From contig DGHF01000249.1 of the NCBI GenBank assembly GCA_002392545.1, positions 1 through 7,243 on the forward strand: a DNA stretch of 7,243 nt. The letters run 5' to 3'. Origin of the DNA: Ruminococcus sp. UBA3855 (GTDB lineage: Bacteria; Bacillota; Clostridia; Oscillospirales; Ruminococcaceae). The number at the start of each line of letters is the position of its first letter. Positions within the stretch are counted from its first letter, which is position 1. Positions 1 to 5,166 of the stretch are shown here, piece by piece. The notes under the pieces are model-generated. The model saw nothing but the letters and a program-made list of their open reading frames with translations, was not told where the DNA came from and did no database searches. The position numbers were made by a program, and so were the translations under genes.

Positions 1-2
1 AA

Positions 3-116
3 CTGGCTGTACGATATGCGGAGGATTATTTAAACAATGACATTTATTTCCATGCAGACAGTTTGAAACGGCTCAGGGAATTATTATCATTTGCGGGGGA
101 ATTAATCGCCGTTTAA
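3..116 (+). CDS. C-terminal fragment of a gene cut by the window edge; possibly a phosphotransferase-family kinase
   Basis: An open reading frame enters from the left edge and ends at a TAA at 114-116, giving 37 codons ending in ELIAV. The other two plus frames stop within the first 40 bases. The stretch YAEDYLNNDIYF followed by a Leu/Arg-rich helix resembles the C-terminal end of aminoglycoside/choline-kinase-like phosphotransferases, which often finish with a YLxGDxYF segment and a helix. That match is from memory and rests on very few residues, so the family call is tentative. The fragment overlaps the convergent kinase gene by 15 bp at the stop codons, which supports it being a real gene end. 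No terminator hairpin is visible after it. It could instead be any helical C-terminus. Confidence 0.5.
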   Translation: MAVRYAEDYLNNDIYFHADSLKRLRELLSFAGELIAV

Positions 117-992
117 AATTTTAAAGATTTCGTCCATTTCGAATGCTGTAATCAATTCAGGTTCTATTGCTTTAATCAATTCAGGGAGGGCGGTTTCAAA
201 TTTGACACCATACCAATGGTCGGGGTCATCCTGTGTATTTTCAATGCACTTGACAGTATAATTAGCGGCAATCTTTGCAGAATCAAACGCACTGATTCCC
301 TGCAAATATGCCCCCACAAATGCAGATGCATAGACATCACCAGTTCCATGACTGCCACGGCTTAAACGCTTATGTACATAATGCTGAACATCGCCGTTTT
401 CTGCCACAATCACACCAGTGGTGTCAGGAGTGTAGCCGATTCCGGTCAAAATAATAGTCTTTGCGCCGGAGGCTTTGAGTTTGTCCAGAATTTCGGTGAT
501 ATATGCCTTGTCGTAGGTTTCACGGTACGGCATATCCGTTAAAAGACAGGCTTCTGTCAGGTTGGGAAGAATCACATCTGCATGGAAACAGAGGGGTTTC
601 ATAGCATTTGCATAGGTCATATCAAAACCGCCGTATAATACGCCATTGTCCGCCATAGCAGGGTCAACAAATGTTTTTGCACCTTCTTTGCGGAATGTAT
701 CAAAAATGCGCTGAACGTCTTCAATTTCCTGAATGCTTCCCAGATATCCGGTGTAAATGCCGTCAAAAGTAATGCCAATTTCCTTCCAATGTTTAGTAAT
801 TAACGGAATATCTTCTGAAAGGTCACGGAATGTGAACCCCTTGGGAAATGCCGTGTGTGTCGATAAAACCGCAGTCGGCAATATTACCGTCTCTGCACCG
901 CAGGCGGAAAGAATCGGCAATGCAACGGTCAAAGAACATTGACCCACGCAGGAAATATCTTGAATTGTTAATACTTTAGGATAATTTTTCAT
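102..992 (-). CDS. pdxY: Pyridoxal/pyridoxamine kinase (PdxY/PdxK type, ribokinase superfamily)
   Basis: The 296-residue product belongs to the ribokinase-fold B6 vitamer kinases, which use ATP to phosphorylate the 5'-hydroxyl of pyridoxal, pyridoxine or pyridoxamine in the cytoplasm, the salvage route to PLP. Near the N-terminus are the family segments IQDISCVGQCSLTVALPIL and TAVLSTHTAF (about residues 40-49). DPAMADNG (110-117) and LPNLTEA (142-148) line the active site. RGSHGTGD (212-219) holds the anion-hole GTGD with Asp219 as catalytic base. Length matches the family (about 280-300). The ATG at 990-992 is chosen; an in-frame TTG directly before it (993-995) is also usable, and AAAGGAGG lies 9 nt before the ATG and 6 nt before the TTG. 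The gene is divergent from the HAD gene and its 3' end overlaps the convergent gene fragment. Substrate preference among B6 vitamers, or HMP as in ThiD, cannot be read from sequence alone; pdxK is an equally fair name. Confidence 0.92.
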   Translation of the reverse strand: MKNYPKVLTIQDISCVGQCSLTVALPILSACGAETVILPTAVLSTHTAFPKGFTFRDLSEDIPLITKHWKEIGITFDGIYTGYLGSIQEIEDVQRIFDTFRKEGAKTFVDPAMADNGVLYGGFDMTYANAMKPLCFHADVILPNLTEACLLTDMPYRETYDKAYITEILDKLKASGAKTIILTGIGYTPDTTGVIVAENGDVQHYVHKRLSRGSHGTGDVYASAFVGAYLQGISAFDSAKIAANYTVKCIENTQDDPDHWYGVKFETALPELIKAIEPELITAFEMDEIFKILNGD

Positions 993-1000
993 CAATACCT

Positions 1001-1009
1001 ACCTCCTTT
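1001..1009 (-). promoter_or_regulatory. Ribosome binding site of the pyridoxamine kinase gene
   Basis: On the minus strand this reads AAAGGAGGT, a near-complete anti-16S match. It is followed by TAGGTA, then TTG and ATG as consecutive in-frame codons. Spacing to the ATG (9 nt from GGAGG) is normal; spacing to the TTG (6 nt) is short but possible. The site therefore does not settle between the two starts, which differ by one residue. Confidence 0.85.
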
Positions 1010-1020
1010 ATGATTCTTTT

Positions 1021-1050
1021 ATTATAACACATTCCGGAAATATAATACAA
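1021..1050 (-). promoter_or_regulatory. Promoter of the pyridoxamine kinase gene (extended -10)
   Basis: Read on the minus strand, a perfect TATAAT occurs at 1026-1021, preceded by TG and one base, giving an extended -10 (TGTTATAAT). The best -35 at 18-bp spacing is TTGTAT (1050-1045), matching only three of six consensus bases. A weak -35 with an extended -10 is a common arrangement and can go with activator dependence. The 16-bp inverted repeat at 1051-1066 sits immediately upstream of this -35. The start of transcription would fall near 1014, leaving a leader of about 20 nt. Confidence 0.7.
1041..1046 (+). promoter_or_regulatory. Possible -10 element of the HAD phosphatase gene
   Basis: A TATAAT hexamer is present on the plus strand about 80 bp before the HAD start codon. 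The -35 at 17 bp (TTTATT, 1018-1023) matches only three of six consensus bases and there is no TG extension, so this is a weak candidate. If used, transcription would begin around 1053, inside the inverted repeat at 1051-1066. No better plus-strand promoter is visible between here and the start codon. Confidence 0.35.
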
Positions 1051-1066
1051 TTGGTAATTATACCAA
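1051..1066. promoter_or_regulatory. 16-bp inverted repeat in the divergent intergenic region, possible operator
   Basis: TTGGTA-ATTA-TACCAA forms perfect 6-bp arms around a 4-bp centre. It abuts the -35 of the minus-strand kinase promoter and would cover the start point of the weak plus-strand promoter. Symmetric TGGT...ACCA half-sites are typical of dimeric helix-turn-helix repressors, including HutC-type GntR regulators. Assignment to a regulator family is inference, and no regulator gene lies in the window. Confidence 0.5.
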
Positions 1067-1113
1067 CGATATTCGTAGAAAACCATTATTTTTAGGCAAA
1101 TAGACAAATTTTG

Positions 1114-1120
1114 AAAGGTG
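1114..1120 (+). promoter_or_regulatory. Ribosome binding site that sets the HAD gene start
   Basis: AAAGGTG lies 8 nt before the ATG at 1129. It rules against the in-frame TTG at 1111, which would place the site inside the coding region and has no Shine-Dalgarno of its own. Confidence 0.75.
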
Positions 1121-1128
1121 ATTTTTCA

Positions 1129-1752
1129 ATGAATATTTACGAAACAATGAGCAATGAGGAATTAAAAAAATATATTCCTGATGTGTATCAGAAAACCATT
1201 TTCGGCATTGATTACAGTCAGTTACAAAATGCCGGAATTAAGGTGATTTCCTTTGATGTGGATGATACTATTATTCAATTGGAGAAACCTGCAACATTTC
1301 TTTCAGCAGATGTCATTCTGAAATTTCAGGAACTGCGGAATATGGGCTTTGAAATGTACTTGATTTCGAATAATATTTCTGAACACCGTGTAAGGAAAAT
1401 CGGGGAAAAATTGGGGGCGGATTATATCCCCGATGCCGGAAAACCTGATACCAGAAATTTTGACATGATTCGTCAGCAATATTTCCAGAAACACGGCACG
1501 CCCATTCAGCCAAAGGAAATGGCACATATTGGAAATAGTATGCGGAAAGATGTCGCTTTCGGAAATACTTATGGAGTTACTACTTGTCTGGTGCGCCGTC
1601 TGGGGGAAATTGGCGGAATTATCCACCACCACAAAAGGCATGAACTACGCAAAGTCCTCAAAGACCGCCATATCTGGAGAAAACATCATAAATATGTGCA
1701 TGGAGACCAGTATTATCAGCTGTATGATACTCCATTGTCACAAGCATGGTAG
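1129..1752 (+). CDS. YqeG-like HAD-superfamily (subclass IIIA) phosphatase
   Basis: The 207-residue protein carries the haloacid dehalogenase core. Motif I is SFDVDDT (41-47) with Asp43 as nucleophile and Asp45 as acid/base; motif II is ISNN (79-82); the motif III lysine is probably Lys105 in GKPD; motif IV is HIGNSMRKDVAFGN (133-146). The order YIPDVY, a helix, motif I and SNN without a large cap resembles YqeG and the Gep4 phosphatidylglycerophosphate phosphatases. Motif IV usually starts GD; here it is GN (Asn136), with only Asp141 kept, so activity or metal binding may differ. After about residue 160 comes a basic, His-rich tail (HHHKRHELRK...RKHHKYVHGD) that I do not recognise. The ATG at 1129 is preferred because AAAGGTG precedes it by 8 nt; a TTG at 1111 lies ahead of that site and would overlap it. 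The substrate is unknown. Confidence 0.85.
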   Translation: MNIYETMSNEELKKYIPDVYQKTIFGIDYSQLQNAGIKVISFDVDDTIIQLEKPATFLSADVILKFQELRNMGFEMYLISNNISEHRVRKIGEKLGADYIPDAGKPDTRNFDMIRQQYFQKHGTPIQPKEMAHIGNSMRKDVAFGNTYGVTTCLVRRLGEIGGIIHHHKRHELRKVLKDRHIWRKHHKYVHGDQYYQLYDTPLSQAW

Positions 1753-1783
1753 GAAAATTTCGTGCAAATCTCACAAAAACCAA

Positions 1784-1812
1784 TTGACAGCCGTTTCACT
1801 TTATGGTATAAT
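1784..1812 (+). promoter_or_regulatory. Full-consensus sigma-A promoter of the SPFH gene
   Basis: TTGACA (1784-1789), a 17-bp spacer and TATAAT (1807-1812) match the housekeeping consensus at all twelve positions and at the optimal spacing. It starts 31 bp after the HAD stop codon, so the SPFH gene has its own start of transcription near 1819. No terminator separates it from the HAD gene, so read-through could add to expression. Confidence 0.88.
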
Positions 1813-1822
1813 AATGATAGCA

Positions 1823-1835
1823 GCCCGAAAAGGGC
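1823..1835 (+). other. Small hairpin at the 5' end of the SPFH transcript
   Basis: GCCC-GAAAA-GGGC can form a 4-bp GC stem within a few bases of the predicted start of transcription and 7 nt before the Shine-Dalgarno AAAGGAG (1843-1849). A stem here could protect the 5' end of the mRNA. It has no U-run and is too short to be a terminator. It may also be chance. Confidence 0.3.
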
Positions 1836-1842
1836 AGATATG

Positions 1843-1849
1843 AAAGGAG
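1843..1849 (+). promoter_or_regulatory. Ribosome binding site of the SPFH gene
   Basis: AAAGGAG stands 10 nt before the ATG at 1860. Together with the N-terminal match to the family (MGLLRAV...WKEFFYC) it supports this start. Confidence 0.8.
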
Positions 1850-1859
1850 TTCAGAAATT

Positions 1860-3176
1860 ATGGGTTTATTAAGAGCGGTTGCGACTGCTGTCGGCAGTAC
1901 GCTTGCGGATTCTTGGAAGGAATTTTTCTATTGTGAGGCAATGCCTCCGAATGTGCTGGTTGTCAAGGGTCAGAAGGTGATTGGAAATAAGTCATCCAAT
2001 AAAAGGGGCAATGACAATATCATCACAAAGGGTTCAGGAATTGTTGTCGCTGACGGTCAGTGTATGGTGATTGTCGACAATGGCAAGATTGTGGAAGTTT
2101 GTGCAGAAACGGGCGAATATACTTATGATTCTTCCACGGAAGCAAGCATTTTCTCCGGCAGTCTCGGCGAAGGCATCAAGGAAACTTTCAAGACCATCGG
2201 CAGAAGAATTGGCTACGGCGGTGATGCTGGTCACGACCAGAGAGTCTATTATTTCAACCTGAAAGAACTGATTAACAATAAGTTCGGCACACAAAATCCT
2301 GTTCCATTCCGTGTGACATATCAGGACATTGGAAGAAGTTTCACAGCCGGAGTTCGTTGCAATGGCATTTACTCTTACAGAATTGTTGACCCGATTGTAT
2401 TTTATATGAATGTCTGCGGAAACGTTTCAAAGGATTTCACACAGGCTGATATCAATGACCAGCTGAAAGCGGAATTTTTGGGCGCATTACAGCCGGCATT
2501 CGGAAAACTCTCTGCCATGGGAATCCGTTATGATGAAATCCCTCTGCATACCACGGAAATTTCACAGGCAATGGATGAGGTTTTAACTCCGGCATGGACA
2601 AAAAAGAGAGGGCTTGCCATTTCTTCCGTTGCCATCAATTCCGTCACCATGTCCAAAGAGGACGAAGACAGAATCAAGAAGTTTGAAGACCTCGCTTGGA
2701 ATACTAATCCCATGAATGCCGCTGCGACAATGGTTGGCGCACAGGCTCAGGCAATGCAGACCGCAGCAGGAAATTCTGGTGGTGCTATGACTGGTTTCTA
2801 TGGCATGAACATGGCACAACAGCAGGGCGGTATCAATGCACAAAGTCTCTTTGCAATGGGTCAGCAACAACAGGCACAGCCTGCACCCTCTGCACCGGTT
2901 CAGAATGCCAACAGCTGGACTTGTTCTTGTGGCGCATCCAATACCGGAAAATTCTGTCAGGACTGCGGAAAACCGAAGCCAGCAGAAGAAGGCTGGACTT
3001 GTTCATGTGGTTCAGTCAACAAGGGAAAATTCTGCCCGAACTGCGGAAGCAAAAAGCCTTCCGGTGCGCCGTTATACCGTTGCGACAAGTGCGGATGGAC
3101 TCCCGAAGACCCCACACATCCCCCGAAATTCTGCCCTGAATGCGGTGACGTTTTCGACGACAATGACATTCAGTAA
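1860..3176 (+). CDS. SPFH-domain protein (YdjI / virion-core-like) with three C-terminal zinc ribbons
   Basis: The 438-residue protein has three parts. Residues 1 to about 285 match the bacterial SPFH family that includes Bacillus subtilis YdjI: an N-terminal amphipathic stretch, WKEFFYCEAMPPNVLVVKGQ, a GQCMVIVDNGKIVEVCAETG segment, GIKETFKTIGRRIGYGGD, DQRVYYFNLKE and LQPAFGKLSAMGIRY. Residues 286-350 are a Met/Ala/Gln/Gly-rich linker. Residues 353-430 hold three zinc ribbons with Cys sets 355/357/366/369, 381/383/392/395 and 408/411/425/428. There is no signal peptide or clear membrane span, so it probably acts on the cytoplasmic membrane face. In B. subtilis YdjI works with YdjG, YdjH and PspA in envelope-stress response; none of those genes is present here, so that role is only an analogy. 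The gene is monocistronic, with a consensus promoter upstream and a strong terminator downstream. Family call is firm, function is not. Confidence 0.88.
   Translation: MGLLRAVATAVGSTLADSWKEFFYCEAMPPNVLVVKGQKVIGNKSSNKRGNDNIITKGSGIVVADGQCMVIVDNGKIVEVCAETGEYTYDSSTEASIFSGSLGEGIKETFKTIGRRIGYGGDAGHDQRVYYFNLKELINNKFGTQNPVPFRVTYQDIGRSFTAGVRCNGIYSYRIVDPIVFYMNVCGNVSKDFTQADINDQLKAEFLGALQPAFGKLSAMGIRYDEIPLHTTEISQAMDEVLTPAWTKKRGLAISSVAINSVTMSKEDEDRIKKFEDLAWNTNPMNAAATMVGAQAQAMQTAAGNSGGAMTGFYGMNMAQQQGGINAQSLFAMGQQQQAQPAPSAPVQNANSWTCSCGASNTGKFCQDCGKPKPAEEGWTCSCGSVNKGKFCPNCGSKKPSGAPLYRCDKCGWTPEDPTHPPKFCPECGDVFDDNDIQ
2915..3048 (+). repeat. Tandem duplication of the zinc-ribbon module within the SPFH gene
   Basis: Two segments, 2915-2970 and 2993-3048, lie exactly 78 bp (26 codons) apart and share long identical blocks, including CTGGACTTGTTC, GGAAAATTCTG and CTGCGGAA. 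They encode WTCSCG...GKFC..CG twice. Identity at the nucleotide level, not only in the Cys positions, points to a fairly recent internal duplication. The third ribbon (CDKCG...CPECG) has longer spacing between its Cys pairs and is not part of the repeat. Confidence 0.8.
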
Positions 3177-3192
3177 TATTGATTGCAAGAAT

Positions 3193-3226
3193 AAAAGCAC
3201 CCCTTTTGAAATGGGGGTGCTTTTTT
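3193..3226. terminator. Bidirectional intrinsic terminator between the SPFH and lipoprotein genes
   Basis: GCACCCC (3197-3203) pairs with GGGGTGC (3214-3220) around a 10-nt loop. The stem is flanked by AAAA on the left and TTTTTT on the right, which can extend it and supply a U-run in either direction. It lies 17 nt after the SPFH stop and 15 nt beyond the convergent lipoprotein stop, so it can serve both. The plus-strand U-run is the stronger. Confidence 0.92.
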
Positions 3227-3240
3227 GCGGTCAAATTTTA

Positions 3241-4971
3241 TCAGATTTCAATGCTGAAAGGGTCATAACGCTTATAAGCGACCTCATTTTTGGAAACGGA
3301 TGCACCGCTTGTCCAGCTGTCGAGGAGGTCTTCAAAATCCTTGTTGTGTGCCTGATAATCTGCATTGTCAATGGCTGTATCTGTCCAGAGGTCAGTATCT
3401 GTCATGCGTTCGGTAATGTCATAGCGGACAACCAGATAATAATTTTCGTCCTCTTCCACAATGTAGGGCTTGCCATAATCGGCGTCTTTGATGCCAACAA
3501 GCTGGTTATAAACTTTTTCAGTTGGGTTATAATAAATATCGGCTGGGTCGTCGTAATCGTCAGGGTTAATCACTTTGATAATGGTTTCATTGGTATAAGC
3601 TGGAGCTTCTGATGTTGCTTCTTCTCCGCCAATGTCAAGAGAATCATCTTCGTCAGATGTAACAGCGATTTCGTCCTCTTCCTTGGTTTCCTCATCCTCT
3701 TCGGGAAGGGAATCTTCAGATTCTACGTCATAATCGGGAACAAATTCTGATTCTGCGTTTTCGTCCTCTTCGGAGGTTTCATCCTCAGCGTTTTCATCTT
3801 CTCCAGAGGATTCTGCTTCTGTTTCAACATCTTCATTTTCTGCGGAGGTTTCCTCTTCGGCAGGGGCTTCGGTGGTTTCCTCAACATCTGCGGAAGAATC
3901 ATCATCTTCCACGTCATTTTCAGCGGTCAGAATCTGCTGAACCTTGGGAGCTGATAAAGGCTCGTCTTCGACTTCCGCCGTTTCGCCGTCCTCGTCTGCA
4001 TTTTCTTCATCAGCAGAGGTTTCAGCATTGGTATCCTTATCAATCTCAGCTTCTTCGGAAGTTTCAGTTTCTCCGTCCTCGTCTGCGGAGGTTTCGTCAG
4101 CATTTTCTCCCTCAGTGGTTTCATCTTCGGAAGCAGTGTCAGAGGTTTTGTCCTCGTCTGCGGAGGTATCGGCTTCAATGTCGAAATCCGTTGTATCTTC
4201 GGACTCAGCTTCTTCAGACAGAGAGGCAACATAAGCGTTGTACTCGTCTGTGACAGCATCCATTTCCTCTCTTGCGGATTCTTCACCGCCTTCGTCATAG
4301 GCAGACTGGACACGGTCACGATAGCCCTCTAGCATTTTCATCATTTCGGCTTTTTCATCGGACTTCATGAGATTGCCTTCACTGTCTTTCAGGGACATTG
4401 TGATATATTGACAACGAATATTGTTATCAATATAGTACTGTCTCAGCTCGTCCTCTGTGACACCTTCCTGACCGTCAACCCCATAATAATACTTGAAAAT
4501 TTCGTCACTCTTGTAGCTGGATGTCAGAATTTTTGTGAAAGAATCTTCACTAATGCCGTTTTTCTCAAAATTTTCCTGACTGCTTGCCCAGTAGTAATCT
4601 TTCATTTGGGAAATACTGGACTTTGCATCCGCATCCAATGTCAGACCGAGTTCATCGAACTTCTTTTCTGTTGCAACAAAATCCGTGACCATTTCAGTGG
4701 CTTTGTCCTGAATCCAAGTGGTAATATCCTTGCCCTCTAACGTTTGTCCTTTGATGGCTTCTTTGTCGGTGGTATCCAGTTCAGAATTTTCTTTGGAAAG
4801 CTGTGACACGGCACTGCTGTAGGCGGTGCTCAGATAATAAATATACACACCAGCCGGAACTTCGTACCCGTCAACTGTGAGTGCGGTTCTTGTATTCGCT
4901 CCGCAGGCGGTCAGAGACAATGACATTGCTAAGGCTGTCAGACCTGCGGTAATTCGTTTCAAACGTGACAT
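3241..4971 (-). CDS. Secreted lipoprotein, SurA/PrsA-like foldase family, with long acidic insert
   Basis: The 576-residue protein starts with a lipoprotein signal: MSRLKR, a hydrophobic core, and the lipobox LTAC with Cys23 as lipidation site. Residues 28 to about 180 (VDGYEVPAGVYIYYL..., then helices ending VTEDELRQYYIDNN) resemble the SurA/PrsA N-terminal chaperone region. Residues 185-250 (RCQYITMSLKD plus helices) and 458-525 (IVEEDENYYLVVRYDI) look like the two ends of a parvulin-type region. No standard parvulin core motifs (GGDLG, HILV) are visible, so isomerase activity is doubtful. Between them, residues 252-457 are almost all Glu, Asp, Ser, Thr and Ala. It probably acts outside the membrane in protein folding or secretion, but this is inferred. 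The ATG at 4971 is chosen over an upstream GTG-type start (5004) because GGAGG precedes it by 7 nt and it begins the signal peptide. Confidence 0.82.
   Translation of the reverse strand: MSRLKRITAGLTALAMSLSLTACGANTRTALTVDGYEVPAGVYIYYLSTAYSSAVSQLSKENSELDTTDKEAIKGQTLEGKDITTWIQDKATEMVTDFVATEKKFDELGLTLDADAKSSISQMKDYYWASSQENFEKNGISEDSFTKILTSSYKSDEIFKYYYGVDGQEGVTEDELRQYYIDNNIRCQYITMSLKDSEGNLMKSDEKAEMMKMLEGYRDRVQSAYDEGGEESAREEMDAVTDEYNAYVASLSEEAESEDTTDFDIEADTSADEDKTSDTASEDETTEGENADETSADEDGETETSEEAEIDKDTNAETSADEENADEDGETAEVEDEPLSAPKVQQILTAENDVEDDDSSADVEETTEAPAEEETSAENEDVETEAESSGEDENAEDETSEEDENAESEFVPDYDVESEDSLPEEDEETKEEDEIAVTSDEDDSLDIGGEEATSEAPAYTNETIIKVINPDDYDDPADIYYNPTEKVYNQLVGIKDADYGKPYIVEEDENYYLVVRYDITERMTDTDLWTDTAIDNADYQAHNKDFEDLLDSWTSGASVSKNEVAYKRYDPFSIEI
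3601..4218 (-). repeat. Low-complexity acidic repeat tract inside the lipoprotein gene
   Basis: About 205 codons encode a Glu/Asp/Ser/Thr/Ala-rich region with recurring units such as TSADED (residues 269-274, 294-299) and TSADEE (318-323), spaced 25 and 24 residues apart, and DEDGET twice. At DNA level a 17-base identical block recurs at 4151-4167 and 4076-4092, 75 bp apart. One short non-acidic island, PLSAPKVQQILTA (338-350), interrupts it. The reading frame is kept throughout, as expected if the tract grew by in-frame slippage or unequal recombination. Confidence 0.85.
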
Positions 4972-4977
4972 AAGTAT

Positions 4978-4983
4978 CCCTCC
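4978..4983 (-). promoter_or_regulatory. Ribosome binding site of the lipoprotein gene
   Basis: The minus strand reads GGAGGG, 6-7 nt before the ATG at 4969-4971. It selects this start over the longer frame beginning at 5004, which would put a non-signal leader of 11 residues before the positively charged signal peptide start. Confidence 0.8.
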
Positions 4984-4996
4984 ATAAAAATGTAAA

Positions 4997-5011
4997 GCGC
5001 ACATTCTGCGC
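4997..5011 (-). other. Short GC inverted repeat in the lipoprotein mRNA leader
   Basis: GCGCA-CATTC-TGCGC has perfect 5-bp arms around a 5-nt loop. It lies a few bases downstream of the predicted start of transcription (near 5016) and 14 nt before the Shine-Dalgarno. It could be a 5'-end mRNA stem or an operator just past the start point. Neither is shown. Confidence 0.4.
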
Positions 5012-5022
5012 AGTCTTTCTCT

Positions 5023-5051
5023 ATTATACTACATTCTTGCCTGAAAGTCCA
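5023..5051 (-). promoter_or_regulatory. Promoter of the lipoprotein gene
   Basis: Read on the minus strand, TGGACT (5051-5046), a 17-bp spacer and TATAAT (5028-5023) give four of six and six of six consensus matches. Transcription would start near 5016, leaving a leader of about 45 nt. Confidence 0.68.
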
Positions 5052-5100
5052 TAGGTTTATTAAAAAAATTCTGATTTTTCACATAATTTTCAGAAAACAC

Positions 5101-5130
5101 TTGCAATTCTTTGTGAAAATATGCTATAAT
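5101..5130 (+). promoter_or_regulatory. Promoter of the short-chain dehydrogenase gene (extended -10)
   Basis: TTGCAA (5101-5106), an 18-bp spacer and TATAAT (5125-5130) preceded by TGC form an extended -10 promoter. The start of transcription would be near 5137, about 30 nt before the start codon. It diverges from the lipoprotein promoter within a 195-bp AT-rich gap. Confidence 0.75.
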
Positions 5131-5151
5131 AAATTCAGGCATTCAGCCAAG

Positions 5152-5158
5152 AAAGGAG
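5152..5158 (+). promoter_or_regulatory. Ribosome binding site of the short-chain dehydrogenase gene
   Basis: AAAGGAG lies 8 nt before the ATG at 5167. This excludes the upstream in-frame TTG at 5101, which falls on the -35 element. Confidence 0.85.
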
Positions 5159-5166
5159 TTATCATC

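Noticed and set aside
112..125. Perfect 14-bp AT palindrome TTTAAAATTTTAAA at the convergent gene ends
   Set aside because: It has no GC in the stem and no U-run, and codes for part of the kinase C-terminus. It is too weak for a terminator and of a kind expected by chance in AT-rich DNA.
1303..1641. Minus-strand frame of 112 codons antisense to the HAD gene
   Set aside because: The plus-strand frame has all the HAD motifs and a ribosome binding site; the antisense frame has neither recognisable motifs nor start signals.
2583..2870. Minus-strand frame of 95 codons with several Cys and His residues, antisense to the SPFH gene
   Set aside because: It mirrors codons of the Met/Ala/Gln linker and the SPFH domain; no start signals and no recognisable domain.
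2915..3048. Regular repeats considered as a CRISPR-like array
   Set aside because: There are only two copies, they are in frame in a coding region and encode zinc ribbons with conserved Cys, and no unique spacers of constant length are seen.
2836..3612. Plus-strand frame of 258 codons spanning the end of the SPFH gene and part of the lipoprotein gene
   Set aside because: It runs out of frame through the zinc ribbons, across a strong terminator and antisense into the lipoprotein gene. No family resemblance and no ribosome binding site.
3944..4234. Plus-strand frame of 96 codons, almost all Ser, Ala, Val and Glu
   Set aside because: It is the antisense of the acidic Glu/Asp/Ser tract of the lipoprotein gene. 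Low-complexity codons keep the opposite frame open; there is no ribosome binding site or promoter for it.
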